Notes: generated by a model not told the origin, from the letters alone. Positions 18,948 to 27,651 are shown, counted from the stretch's first letter. The stretch is 64,000 nt of DNA from Brucella thiophenivorans (GCF_002252445.1 NZ_NNRJ01000015.1:186001-250000); one strand, 5' to 3'. Translations and numbers: made by a program.

Positions 18948-19835
18948 ATGCGTTTTCAGGCTCTTTCCAAACCATTTTCATTCCCGGTCCTTAAAGGTGT
19001 CCTAATCCTTGGTTGCGCTGTTGCTTTGAGCGCGTGCAACACGACCAGCGATGGCAAGCCTGAAAAAACTGCGCTGATAACACCGACACAAAATTCCGCT
19101 ACGACCGCAACAGCCACCACAACAATGGCAAATGGCGCGGTAGCGGGTGCGACCACAGTCGCCGACGCCAATGCTGCCCCCGGTACGCAAACCGTCGCGT
19201 CTCTTGAAAATCCGGTGCTTCCATCGGTAGTGCCAATTCCGGGTATCCGCGGGCAATCAGAGCCGATGCTTGCCTTCGCAAGCGCACAGGCCGCAGCGTC
19301 GCCGGCTTCCCTTGCTACCAATATGGCGTTCGAGACGCCTGATCATGCGCCGGATGGTCTTGACGATCTTATTACCAAATATTCGGTTGCCTATGACGTG
19401 CCGGAACGTCTGGTGCGCCGCGTCGTTCATCGTGAAAGCCGTTTTAATCCCGGTGCACGCAACGGTCCTTATTGGGGCCTGATGCAGATCAGTCATCCGA
19501 CTGCGCGTGGTATGGGCTACAAAGGAAATGCAAAAGGCCTTCTCGATGCTGAGACGAACCTGAAATATGCCGTTCGTTATCTCTCCGGTGCCTATAAGGT
19601 TGCAGACGGTGACGAAAGCCAGGCTGTTCGTTTTTATGCGCGTGGCTATTATTACGATGCTAAGCGCAAGGGATTGTTGCAGGAAACTGGTCTAGATGGC
19701 CGCTGGAAGCGCAATGCGCCAACCCTTGATACGGCTTCAACTGCAACGGCTCCCGCAGCCTTGCCGGAAACTGCTGCTGTTCCGCTTCCCGGTGTCGCAC
19801 CCATTCAGGCCTCTTTCGCACCTGCCGTTCAATAG
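18948..19835 (+). CDS. lytic transglycosylase (SLT domain) lipoprotein
   Basis: A 295-residue exported protein. The signal peptide ends in a lipobox-like AVALSAC (Cys29 region); a long Ala/Thr-rich linker leads to an SLT lysozyme-like domain at about 140-240 with the catalytic Glu in HRESRFNP, then GLMQISHPTARGMG and NLKYAVRYLSG. Lytic transglycosylases cleave peptidoglycan with formation of anhydro-muramic acid and are used in wall turnover or for assembling envelope machines. The TAG stop is formed by the end of a repeat element that follows immediately. Confidence 0.88.
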   Translation: MRFQALSKPFSFPVLKGVLILGCAVALSACNTTSDGKPEKTALITPTQNSATTATATTTMANGAVAGATTVADANAAPGTQTVASLENPVLPSVVPIPGIRGQSEPMLAFASAQAAASPASLATNMAFETPDHAPDGLDDLITKYSVAYDVPERLVRRVVHRESRFNPGARNGPYWGLMQISHPTARGMGYKGNAKGLLDAETNLKYAVRYLSGAYKVADGDESQAVRFYARGYYYDAKRKGLLQETGLDGRWKRNAPTLDTASTATAPAALPETAAVPLPGVAPIQASFAPAVQ

Positions 19836-19938
19836 AGCATTTCCAGCAAAAGTGGTTGAGCTTTTTGCGTGGGATAATGCGTAAATATAAATAGATAATG
19901 CGGTTTCTAGGATTCCACCTAAACAGGAACCGCTCTCA
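19833..19938 (+). repeat. Bru-RS-like element, copy F
   Basis: It begins TAGAGCATTTCCAGCAAAAG, with the TAG being the stop codon of the transglycosylase gene, and runs to CCGCTCTCA at 19930-19938. The inner GGGATAATGCG motif matches the copy at 20674. Length about 105 bases; the right end has lost the perfect GCTCTA. Confidence 0.75.
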
Positions 19939-19977
19939 ATAAGTTTCGACAATCTGTCATCTTGACGCTGCAATGCA

Positions 19978-20676
19978 ATGTCAGTTTCATGGCTTGATAG
20001 GAAGACATGGACGAGCCTGATGGATGTAAGACTGCCTTATCCCATAAAATGGAAATATGACCGGGCCGAGCTTTGGGCCGACGGTGTCATTCATGTGCTG
20101 GGTGTCGCACTGGCGCTTGCCGGTGCGATTGCTATGCTTTTTTATTTTTTGCCCAATATGTCTGTTGCGACATCAATTTCATCGGCGGTCTATCTGGCAA
20201 GCCTTCTTGCAGCCCTCGGGATTTCTGCGGTCTATAACATCTGGCCTATATCGCCGACCAAATGGTTTTTACGCCGCTTTGACCATTCCGCGATTTATCT
20301 GCTGATTGCCGGAACCTACACGCCTTTCGCCATCCATATGGGTGACCGCGCTTTGCCGTTACTGGTCTTTGTCTGGGGTGTGGCTTTTGTCGGCATCATG
20401 CTCAAATTGTTTATGCCGGGCCGCTTTGACCGGCTGTCGATCCTGCTTTATCTGGCGCTCGGCTGGAGCGGTGTCATGGTCTATGACACGATGGTGCAGT
20501 CGCTGCCGATGGCCGTGTTCTGGCTGATTGCAGCGGGTGGTATGGTCTATTCGCTCGGCGTGATTTTCCATGTATGGGAACGCCTGCGCTTTCAGAATGC
20601 GATTTGGCACGGCTTTGTCGTTGTCGGTGCGACACTGCATTATTGTGCTGTGTTTTTTGTTGGTGCTTGGAATTAG
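19978..20676 (+). CDS. hemolysin III family (PAQR/TrhA-type) membrane protein
   Basis: A 232-residue protein with seven predicted transmembrane helices. It belongs to the hemolysin III/PAQR superfamily, with the marks ELWADGVIHVLG, HSAIYLLIAGTYTPF and, near the end, AIWHGFVVVGATLHY, whose His residues are the likely metal ligands. Relatives in E. coli influence membrane fluidity homeostasis; a hemolytic activity is not implied. A later start at 20020 (MDVRLPYPIKW) has a better upstream GGACGAG and may be the true one. The TAG stop is the first triplet of a 105-bp repeat. Confidence 0.85.
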   Translation: MSVSWLDRKTWTSLMDVRLPYPIKWKYDRAELWADGVIHVLGVALALAGAIAMLFYFLPNMSVATSISSAVYLASLLAALGISAVYNIWPISPTKWFLRRFDHSAIYLLIAGTYTPFAIHMGDRALPLLVFVWGVAFVGIMLKLFMPGRFDRLSILLYLALGWSGVMVYDTMVQSLPMAVFWLIAAGGMVYSLGVIFHVWERLRFQNAIWHGFVVVGATLHYCAVFFVGAWN

Positions 20677-20778
20677 AGTATTTTCAGCAAAAGTGCGAAG
20701 CGGTTTTGCGCGGGATAATGCGTAAAAACAAACGGATAGAGCGAGCACAGTAGATATGATTAAGCGCGACACGCTCTA
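20674..20778 (+). repeat. Bru-RS-like element, copy E, 105 bp, bounded by two stop codons
   Basis: The left end TAGAG supplies the TAG stop of the hemolysin III gene; the right end CGCTCTA supplies, on the minus strand, the TAG stop of dnaE2. Between them are AAAAGTGCGAAGCGGTTTTG and GGGATAATGCG, then an internal TAGAGCG (20737-20743) that pairs perfectly with the terminal CGCTCTA (20772-20778). The full length from TA to TA is 105 bases. Confidence 0.85.
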
Positions 20779-23700
20779 GTGAAAGTCGCGTGAGTTCGGC
20801 ATAATCTTCACATTCCTTGGATGGCGGGCCGTTGTCTGTGATGGCGTAATGAGCCGGTGCGGCTCGCGGCCGCTCATTTCGATAAGGACGGCTGAACGGT
20901 CTTCAAGCTTTGACGCTACCAGATGCACAACGCCTTCGGGACTGCGCTGAAGCTGTCCATCAATAAGGATCAGCCGTGCGCCCATCACCTCACGGCGAAA
21001 TGCTTTCATGATTTTCGGCCAGACGACAATATTGGCAATGTCGGTTTCGTCTTCGATGGTGAGGAACACTACCCCCTTGGCGCTGCCGGGGCGTTGACGC
21101 ACAGTCACAACACCCGCCACTTTCATGCGACGACCGTTTGCCCCTTCCTGTATGGAACGACAGGTGGAAAAGCCTTCTGACATAAGTTCTTCACGCAGAT
21201 ATTGCAGGGGATGCCCCTTGAGCGAGAGCCGCGTTGTCTCATAATCGGCAATCACATGTTCGGATGCTGCCATTGCAGGGAGTTTTGTATGCGGTTCTTC
21301 TGCCAGTTCGCTGGTTGCGGCAGCGCGAAACAGTGGAAGCGTTTCATCATTGGGCAGGCGACGCACAGCCCATAAAGCGGCGCGGCGATCCATATCGATC
21401 GAGCCGAAAGCGTCGGCATCGGCAAGAAGCGTGAAAGCATGTCGATCGAGCCGCAAGCGTCGATGCATGTCCTCAATGCTCCTGTAAGGCTCGTGCTGAC
21501 CGGCAATAAGGAGATTGCTGGCGTCACGGGAAAATCCATCAATCTGACGGAAACCAAGCCGCAGCGCCAGCAGATTTGGATCGGGCGTATCCTCCAGAAT
21601 ATTATCCCACTGGCTAAAATTTACGTCCACTGGCCGTACGATGACTTTATGGTCGCGCGCATCGCGCACGATCTGGGCGGGTGCATAAAACCCCATCGGT
21701 TGCGAATTGAGCAGCGCTGCTGCGAATATGTCTGGGTGATGGCATTTGATCCATGCCGAAATATAGACAAGATGCGCGAAACTCGCCGCATGGCTTTCCG
21801 GAAAGCCATATTCACCAAACCCCTTGATCTGGTTGAAGCAGTTTTCGGCAAAGATTCTATCATAGCCACGGTTGACCATGCCATCGATCATCTTTTTTTC
21901 CATGGTGTGGATGGTACCCATCTTGCGGAATGTCGCCATGGCGCGGCGCAACAGATTGGCTTCATCGGGCGTAAATCTGGCTGCTTCAATGGCAATGCGC
22001 ATGGCCTGTTCCTGAAACAGCGGCACGCCTTTGGTCTTTTCCAGAATGTTTTTCAGCTCATCCGGCTCACCATGCTCCGGTGAAGGAGCGGGGTAGATTA
22101 CATTCTCTGGATTTTTTCTATTTCGCAGATAGGGATGCACCATATCTCCCTGAATAGGGCCGGGACGTACAATGGCCACCTGAATGACAAGGTCGTAATA
22201 TTTTCGCGGACGCAGCCGCGGCAGCATGTTCATCTGTGCACGGCTTTCAACCTGAAACACCCCAAGCGAATCACCCTTACAAAGCATGTCGTAGACGACC
22301 TCATCCTCTCGCTCCAAAGTGGCGAGTGTCAGCTTTCTGCCGTTATAGAGATGCGGCTTGTGCAGGTGAATGAGATCAAACGCTTTGCGGATGCAAGTGA
22401 GCATGCCCAGTGAAAGTACATCGACCTTCATCAGCCCCACTTCATCAATATCGTCCTTGTCCCATTCGATAAAATAGCGCTTGTCCATTGCAGCCGGACC
22501 GATGGGTACGGTTTCGTCCAGCCGATCACGGGTGAGCACAAAGCCGCCGACATGCTGTGACAGGTGGCGAGGGAAGCCGATCAGTTCCAGCACCAGTTCA
22601 ACAGCGCGTCGGATGATGGGATTGTCGGGATCAAGACCCGCTTGCCGGATATGTTGCTTGTCGATGCCGCCGCCCGATATGCCCCATACGGTATTGGCAA
22701 GCGCTGCTGTCACATCCTCCGTTAGCCCAAGCGCTTTGCCGACATCGCGGATAGCACTACGGGAACGATAACTGATGACGGTGGCGACAATCGCCGCGCG
22801 ATCCGTAGAATAGCGCTCATAGATATATTGCATCACCTCTTCGCGCCGCTCATGCTCGAAATCGACGTCTATATCCGGCGGTTCTTTGCGCTCCACAGAA
22901 AGGAAACGCTCAAACAGAAGATCGACTTCTGTCGGGTCAACACCCGTTATGCCAAGGCAGAAACACACAACGGAATTGGCGGCTGAACCGCGCCCCTGAC
23001 AGAGTATCCCCTTTGATCGGGCATAGCGGACAATGTCATAGACAGTCAGAAAATAGGCGGCATACTGGAGCTGTTCAATCAGCGCGAGCTCCTTGTTGAT
23101 GAGTGCCTGAACTTTGGCAGGAATTGTGCCTGCACCAAAATGAGCGGCAGCACCTTCCCATGCCAGATCATGCAAATGCTGCTGCGGTGTCTTGCCGGGC
23201 GGCACCGGTTCATCGGGATAGTCATATTTCAACTCATCGAGCCGGAATGTGATGGGCGCGATAAAATCGGCGGTCGCTTTGACGGATTGCGGATAGTCGC
23301 GAAACAGCCGAACCATCTCCTGTGGCGGTTTCAGATGCCTCTCGGCGTTCTTTTTAAGCAGTCGACCGGCTGCAAAAACTGTGCTGTGATGACGTGTTGC
23401 TGTCAGCACATCCTGCAAAGCGCGCCGATCAGTATGATGATAAAGCACATCATTGGTGGCGAGCAGGGGCACATTTGCTTCTGTCGCAAAACGCGCAATG
23501 CGTTCCGCACGACGTCCATCATGGCCCTGATGCGGCATGGTCATTGCCAGCCAGACGCAACCGGGTGCAGCTTTTGCTATTTCCTTCAGCTGTATTGCAA
23601 AATCAGACTCGTCTTCTTCCGGGGCAAAGACGGCAATCTGGAACTGCCGCGCACGAAACAGCAGATCAGACCATTCGAGATGACATTCTCCCTTGGTAAG

Positions 23701-24015
23701 CGCGCGGTGTTTTCCCGTTGTTAGCAATTGGCATAATTGCCCATAGGCTGGGCGATCCCGTGGATAGACAACCATATCCGGTGTGCCGTCTATGAAAGAA
23801 AGGCGGCAGCCGATGAACAGCCGGAAGTCGCATGTCTCCCGAATATCCTTCCATGCGGCATGCGCCCGCACCACACCTGCCAGTGTGTTGCGGTCAGCAA
23901 TGCCGATGCCGGAAAGGCCGAGTGCATGCGCCTGTAACACCAGTTCATGCGGATGTGAGGCTCCGCTCAAGAAGGAAAAATTGCTGGCCGCAGCCATTTC
24001 ATAAAAATCGGCCAT
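20776..24015 (-). CDS. dnaE2: error-prone DNA polymerase DnaE2 (ImuC)
   Basis: A 1079-residue C-family polymerase of the DnaE2 type, the catalytic subunit of the ImuABC mutasome that copies damaged DNA during the SOS response. The N-terminal PHP domain (FSFLSGASHPHELV) is followed by the polymerase core with the catalytic Asp pair in PPDIDVDFEHERR and the GRGSAANS motif, then a C-terminal OB-fold (KVAGVVTVRQRPGSAKG). It overlaps the imuB stop by one base (TGATG). The stop codon comes from the end of the adjacent repeat. Confidence 0.95.
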   Translation of the reverse strand: MADFYEMAAASNFSFLSGASHPHELVLQAHALGLSGIGIADRNTLAGVVRAHAAWKDIRETCDFRLFIGCRLSFIDGTPDMVVYPRDRPAYGQLCQLLTTGKHRALTKGECHLEWSDLLFRARQFQIAVFAPEEDESDFAIQLKEIAKAAPGCVWLAMTMPHQGHDGRRAERIARFATEANVPLLATNDVLYHHTDRRALQDVLTATRHHSTVFAAGRLLKKNAERHLKPPQEMVRLFRDYPQSVKATADFIAPITFRLDELKYDYPDEPVPPGKTPQQHLHDLAWEGAAAHFGAGTIPAKVQALINKELALIEQLQYAAYFLTVYDIVRYARSKGILCQGRGSAANSVVCFCLGITGVDPTEVDLLFERFLSVERKEPPDIDVDFEHERREEVMQYIYERYSTDRAAIVATVISYRSRSAIRDVGKALGLTEDVTAALANTVWGISGGGIDKQHIRQAGLDPDNPIIRRAVELVLELIGFPRHLSQHVGGFVLTRDRLDETVPIGPAAMDKRYFIEWDKDDIDEVGLMKVDVLSLGMLTCIRKAFDLIHLHKPHLYNGRKLTLATLEREDEVVYDMLCKGDSLGVFQVESRAQMNMLPRLRPRKYYDLVIQVAIVRPGPIQGDMVHPYLRNRKNPENVIYPAPSPEHGEPDELKNILEKTKGVPLFQEQAMRIAIEAARFTPDEANLLRRAMATFRKMGTIHTMEKKMIDGMVNRGYDRIFAENCFNQIKGFGEYGFPESHAASFAHLVYISAWIKCHHPDIFAAALLNSQPMGFYAPAQIVRDARDHKVIVRPVDVNFSQWDNILEDTPDPNLLALRLGFRQIDGFSRDASNLLIAGQHEPYRSIEDMHRRLRLDRHAFTLLADADAFGSIDMDRRAALWAVRRLPNDETLPLFRAAATSELAEEPHTKLPAMAASEHVIADYETTRLSLKGHPLQYLREELMSEGFSTCRSIQEGANGRRMKVAGVVTVRQRPGSAKGVVFLTIEDETDIANIVVWPKIMKAFRREVMGARLILIDGQLQRSPEGVVHLVASKLEDRSAVLIEMSGREPHRLITPSQTTARHPRNVKIMPNSRDFH

Positions 24016-25601
24016 CACGCGAACAGCCCATGTAAAAACCAGCGCGGGTAATTCGCACCGTGATAAAGCCCTTCACGGAAAATCCAGAAGCGCTGTCCGT
24101 TGTCGTCCTCGACCCGATAATAGTCGCGCAAATCCGGCACGTCATGGCCGATCGCGAGCCACCATTCCGGCTCGATCCGTTCCGGCCCTTCGGCAAGGCG
24201 CACATGATGGCGCACACGCCGCCATACGAAAAACGAAGGCGGGCTATCAGGTACTTCCGCAATAGATTCGATTGGCTGCGGCGGACGAAACAGCTTTATC
24301 GGGCGTGCCGGGGGATCACCTGCAAGTGTTTTGCCATTTGCATAATCGGTTGCGTCTTTCGGATTTCCCTGCATGGCCGAACGAAGTCCGAAAGCCCGTT
24401 CTGGCATATGTGTATCGCGCGCAAAGGAGATGAGCACGCGCTTTGCCCCCAGCCGCGCTGAGAGCCGGTCGATTAGCTGGCTAAAGCCTGCTCTGTCTTC
24501 CTCGTTCTGGTCGAGCCCGGTCTGATGCTGCGCAATTCTGCCACTGCGCAATGCCGCAAGGCGGATTATGTCGAAACCAAAACCGGCATCAAGCGGATCA
24601 GTCAGTGCATTGAGCCGTTCACGCATAAGACGCATAAAAACCCTGTCTTCACGCAGCGGCTGGCCGGTTTCAATGCGAATATGGCGCACCTTACCATCGA
24701 CGCGGAAAAAGCTCGCTTCAAGCAAGACTACGCCTTTGCCCTCGGTCTCAAGAAGGGCGAATAACTCCTGTGCCAGCTCCTGTAAAATACGCTCGACCAG
24801 TTCCATCACCGATACAGGTTCTGACAAGCGGCGTTCAGTGATGCGAAGCGGCATGATACGCAAGGGCGAAATTGGTGCACGTTCATTGCGCGATAGCCAG
24901 TCGAGCTTTGTTGCAAGATCACTCCCAAAGCGGGCGGTGAGAGCCGCACGGGGAAGGCTCATCACATCGCTGATCTGTTTCAGACCGGCGCGTTTGAGAC
25001 CCGTTTCCGCAGCCTCTGTCAGTTCAAGGGATGAAAGTGGCAGGCGGGGCACCAACTGATCACTATCCAGCCTGCTAAAAACGCCACCTTTGGTGCCGCG
25101 TGCCAGAAGCCTTGCGGCAAAGCTGTTATCGGCAATGGCTGCCTGCACACCAAGTCCAGTGCGCTCAAGACGCTGAACAATATCCGCGCGCATGGCACAA
25201 AGTCCGCCAAACAGATGCGCACAGCCCGTAATGTCGAGCATCAGCCCATGCGGCTGGTCGAAGGCTATCAGAGGGGTGTAGCGTTCACACCAAAAGGCAA
25301 GACGCTTAAGCAATATAGCATCCTGCTCCGGGGCTGCTGCGACAACTTCAAGTCTTTCAATGCGGGCGCGCGCATCTGTTAGCGCCATGCCGGGAAACAG
25401 GCCAAGTTTTGCTGCGCTCATGTCCACCGATGTCAGACGAAGCGCATTGACTGTGCGCTCGGTCAAGACAAGCGGCAGGTTCTGCCTGCGCTCATGCGGA
25501 GTGGCGCGGCAAATTCGGTCGGTCGGCAGAAACGGAAACCACAGCGCGAGGAACAAGCGCTCTGATGTTGCGCTCTGCTGTTCCAAATTCAAAGGTTTCA
25601 T
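24015..25601 (-). CDS. imuB: DNA polymerase Y-family protein ImuB
   Basis: A 528-residue Y-family protein. ImuB proteins lack the catalytic acidic residues of true Y polymerases and serve as a hub that binds the beta clamp, ImuA and DnaE2. The N-terminus is LFLALWFPFLPTDR; later GLFPGMALTDARARI and LMLDITGCAHLFGG match the palm region. The start at 25601 (MKPLNLEQQSATSE) follows the family; in-frame codons further upstream overlap imuA even more. It overlaps imuA by 110 bases and dnaE2 by one base, so all three are a single operon. Confidence 0.92.
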   Translation of the reverse strand: MKPLNLEQQSATSERLFLALWFPFLPTDRICRATPHERRQNLPLVLTERTVNALRLTSVDMSAAKLGLFPGMALTDARARIERLEVVAAAPEQDAILLKRLAFWCERYTPLIAFDQPHGLMLDITGCAHLFGGLCAMRADIVQRLERTGLGVQAAIADNSFAARLLARGTKGGVFSRLDSDQLVPRLPLSSLELTEAAETGLKRAGLKQISDVMSLPRAALTARFGSDLATKLDWLSRNERAPISPLRIMPLRITERRLSEPVSVMELVERILQELAQELFALLETEGKGVVLLEASFFRVDGKVRHIRIETGQPLREDRVFMRLMRERLNALTDPLDAGFGFDIIRLAALRSGRIAQHQTGLDQNEEDRAGFSQLIDRLSARLGAKRVLISFARDTHMPERAFGLRSAMQGNPKDATDYANGKTLAGDPPARPIKLFRPPQPIESIAEVPDSPPSFFVWRRVRHHVRLAEGPERIEPEWWLAIGHDVPDLRDYYRVEDDNGQRFWIFREGLYHGANYPRWFLHGLFA

Positions 25602-26331
25602 TGTTCCATTCCATGATCCATTGTCCGCATGTGCCATGCCGGTTGCGCTCCAATACGGCGGAAAACGCAGGTCTTCCGGGAGCATTGGCCCCGCTGGAGC
25701 GGGACAATGCCTGTGCAACCCGCCAACGGCTGACGGCTGCACTTTGCACGCTTGTTCGATGACTTCTGAGCAAGATGAGAGGCAGTTGCGCTGCTTGTGT
25801 TGCCAGCAACAAACGACGCGAAGCGGTCAGGTCTAGGCATTTGGGTTGCCCGGTCACCGAGGCAACAACACTTGAGATGAAATGCGATGCCTTTTGGCCG
25901 CTTCCTGCATCCACTGCATCGCTTGCGGCCTTCAACACATCCTGTGCCGAAGGACAGCGGACAATCAGAAGCCGCGATGGATCGATCCCGAAGGCGTGAA
26001 GCCCCGGCGGATAAAGCCCGCCATATTCGCTTGCAGCGGCTTCTTCCTCAATCCAGATGATAGGTCTTTTTGACTGTGAAGCGCGCAAGGTAAGTGCGAG
26101 AGCAAAACCAGTTGCCGCCATATGCGCGCCGGGATTGTCGGCAAAAACCTCATGCAGCGCATCGCCTGCAAGCCCATGCGGAAAAGCATCGTCGGCGCCT
26201 GCAAGTCCAAGCGTGAAGCTGCGGGCACGCCCGTTGCCTGTACCTGTCTCATCTGTAAAATTTGACTGTGAGGCATTGCCCGCAATGGCCGTAACCATGC
26301 GCCGCAACGCCGCGATGTCGATGCCGCTCAC
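25492..26331 (-). CDS. imuA: SOS mutagenesis protein ImuA (RecA-like)
   Basis: A 279-residue RecA/SulA-related protein, first gene of the imuA-imuB-dnaE2 cassette. Visible family features are HEVFADNPGAHMAATGFALA, RPIIWIEEE, YPPGLHAFG and the C-terminal RNRHGTCGQWIMEWN. The start is a GTG. The C-terminus runs 110 bases into imuB in another frame, longer than the usual short overlap. A consensus LexA box lies 75-89 bases upstream of the start. Confidence 0.88.
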   Translation of the reverse strand: MSGIDIAALRRMVTAIAGNASQSNFTDETGTGNGRARSFTLGLAGADDAFPHGLAGDALHEVFADNPGAHMAATGFALALTLRASQSKRPIIWIEEEAAASEYGGLYPPGLHAFGIDPSRLLIVRCPSAQDVLKAASDAVDAGSGQKASHFISSVVASVTGQPKCLDLTASRRLLLATQAAQLPLILLRSHRTSVQSAAVSRWRVAQALSRSSGANAPGRPAFSAVLERNRHGTCGQWIMEWNNETFEFGTAERNIRALVPRAVVSVSADRPNLPRHSA

Positions 26332-26405
26332 GTCGAAATCCTGTGTTTTTAAAGATGCAATTCCAGACGTAAAACCGCTTCACATTTTGACTGGAATTGC
26401 CACTT

Positions 26406-26420
26406 GTTCACTTTATGTTC
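26406..26420 (-). promoter_or_regulatory. LexA (SOS) box upstream of imuA
   Basis: GTTC-ACTTTAT-GTTC fits exactly the alphaproteobacterial LexA consensus GTTC-N7-GTTC. It stands 75 bases upstream of the imuA start, where a promoter operator would be expected, and the operon it precedes is a known SOS target. Confidence 0.9.
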
Positions 26421-26483
26421 TAGTATTGAATCGAGTCAGCAAAGAGTCAAGCACGATCATCTGTGAGTTGGTGTGGATAAGAA

Positions 26484-26519
26484 AAATGCTTCCCCTCAGA
26501 TCGGTGAAAGGAAGCATTT
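26484..26519 (-). terminator. terminator of the gene at 26539-26895
   Basis: AAATGCTTCC (26484-26493) pairs with GGAAGCATTT (26510-26519) around a 16-base loop. On the minus strand TTCTT follows. It lies 20 bases after the stop. Confidence 0.65.
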
Positions 26520-26538
26520 ATGGTCGTGATTGATCAGA

Positions 26539-26895
26539 TCAGGTGGCTTCTTTGAAGGGCACGCCTGCGAGTTGCGCGAGATGACCGGGGAAGTCGGTGC
26601 CAGCACCTGCCGCATTGATGGTGTCAAAATAATCATGCCAGCCGGTGGCGGTGATTCCTGTAATCAACATGTCGAGTGCTGCCTCATCCGGGAAACGCCA
26701 AATAGCAAAAAAGCCCTGCTCTGGCGCATAAGGCTTGCTTGTATCAACCGGACCCAAAGCCAAAGCTTCGATACCAAGTTCTTCTAAGCCCCCCATCCCT
26801 GCACCGACTTTTTCAAAGAAAGTCTGCCTGCCGCTCGCATCAAGTTCAAGCCAGCTTGTCTTGGGTGAATAGAGTTCGGCGAGGTAATAAGTCAT
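26539..26895 (-). CDS. hypothetical protein (MTYYLAELYSPK family)
   Basis: A 118-residue cytosolic protein starting MTYYLAELYSPKTSWLELDA, with a likely alpha/beta-barrel stress-response layout (ALALGPVDTSK; AIWRFPDEAALDML; GWHDYFDTINAAG). I recall similar small proteins annotated DUF6616, but am not certain. AAAGGAT before the ATG at 26895 abuts the end of a 103-bp repeat; in-frame codons further upstream are repeat sequence and were excluded. It is downstream of, and on the same strand as, the marR gene. Confidence 0.7.
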   Translation of the reverse strand: MTYYLAELYSPKTSWLELDASGRQTFFEKVGAGMGGLEELGIEALALGPVDTSKPYAPEQGFFAIWRFPDEAALDMLITGITATGWHDYFDTINAAGAGTDFPGHLAQLAGVPFKEAT

Positions 26896-26906
26896 GTCAT
26901 ATCCTT

Positions 26907-27009
26907 TAGAGCGCATCCCGAAAAGTGTGAAACAGTTTTCGGACAAGATGCGCGTTAAAACAAAAATTTAGAGCGCCGATCTGATCCAATCAGATCGAAA
27001 CGCGCCCTA
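26907..27009 (-). repeat. Bru-RS-like element, copy C, complete 103 bp
   Basis: From TA at 26907 to TA at 27008-27009 it is exactly 103 bases. One half holds AGCGCATCCCGAAAAGTG and TTTTCGGACAAGATGCGCG, the other the palindrome GATCTGATCCAATCAGATC flanked by AGAGCGC and GCGCCCT. It nearly matches the copy at 59249-59351. It lies between marR and the gene at 26539 and supplies the last codons and the stop of marR. Strand is nominal because the element is palindromic. Confidence 0.85.
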
Positions 27010-27523
27010 GTGTTTCACTGATTTTAAAAGACTGCCCCGCATCGGTACGGCTCCAGATGCGGCGCAACAGGGTGCTCAGCAGTTGCTGTTCGCCAGTTGA
27101 AAGACCGCTCATCAGCCCTGCGATCCAAGCGGTGTGCTGATCGAAAAGCTCTTGTGCCAATCGCGCACCTTCGGATGTCAGCCTGACTGTGAGCTTGCGG
27201 CGATCCTGTGTATCTGCATGGCGCGCGAGAAAGCCGTCACGCTCCAGCCCATCCAGCAGGCCGGTAATGGTTGCGCGTGTCACGCCAGCGCGTTCTGAAA
27301 GCTCGTGCGGCGAGAGGCCGTCAGGTGCACTCCGCAACAGAAACAGCAGCACAAACTTACCCTCGGAAAGCTTGTGAGGTGCAAGCCTGTTCGCGCAGTC
27401 ACGATCAATCGCAGCAGCCAGTGACAGTATTTCAAAACAGGCCTTCAGCTCGCCGGTTGACGGAGCTTTTCGACGTTCGAGTTCGCCCAGAAGGGCGTGA
27501 TGCTTTTGTTCAATGATTTCCAT
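26990..27523 (-). CDS. MarR-family transcriptional regulator
   Basis: A 177-residue winged-helix regulator of the MarR family. The DNA-binding domain spans about residues 55-125, with LSPHELSERAGVTRATITGLLDGLERDGFLARH and the wing DTQDRRKLTVRLTSEG. Such dimers usually repress their own operon and respond to small phenolic ligands or oxidants. The ATG at 27523 was chosen because an 18-bp dyad fits just upstream. The final residues GRVSI and the TGA stop are encoded by an inserted repeat, so the original C-terminus was probably different. The partner gene at 26539 may be in the same transcript. Confidence 0.88.
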   Translation of the reverse strand: MEIIEQKHHALLGELERRKAPSTGELKACFEILSLAAAIDRDCANRLAPHKLSEGKFVLLFLLRSAPDGLSPHELSERAGVTRATITGLLDGLERDGFLARHADTQDRRKLTVRLTSEGARLAQELFDQHTAWIAGLMSGLSTGEQQLLSTLLRRIWSRTDAGQSFKISETLGRVSI

Positions 27524-27534
27524 ATGGCGACATA

Positions 27535-27552
27535 TAATATGGTGCCGTATTA
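27535..27552. promoter_or_regulatory. dyad upstream of marR, possible operator
   Basis: TAATATGG-TG-CCGTATTA is an 18-base inverted repeat with one mismatch per arm, 12 bases upstream of the MarR start. Size and position suit autoregulation by a MarR dimer; this is inference. Confidence 0.5.
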
Positions 27553-27615
27553 AATGCAACTGATTTAAGTATGGGGTTGAAATTGGTTAGTCTTGATAGA
27601 GATCAATATACGATT

Positions 27616-27634
27616 TATATATGTTTCATATATA
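27616..27634. promoter_or_regulatory. AT-rich dyad upstream of the parD-like gene
   Basis: TATATATG-TTT-CATATATA has perfect 8-base arms and ends 17 bases before the parD-like start. Antitoxin-type proteins usually bind such dyads in their own promoter; this is inference. Confidence 0.45.
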
Positions 27635-27651
27635 CCAAACTGGAAAGCATG

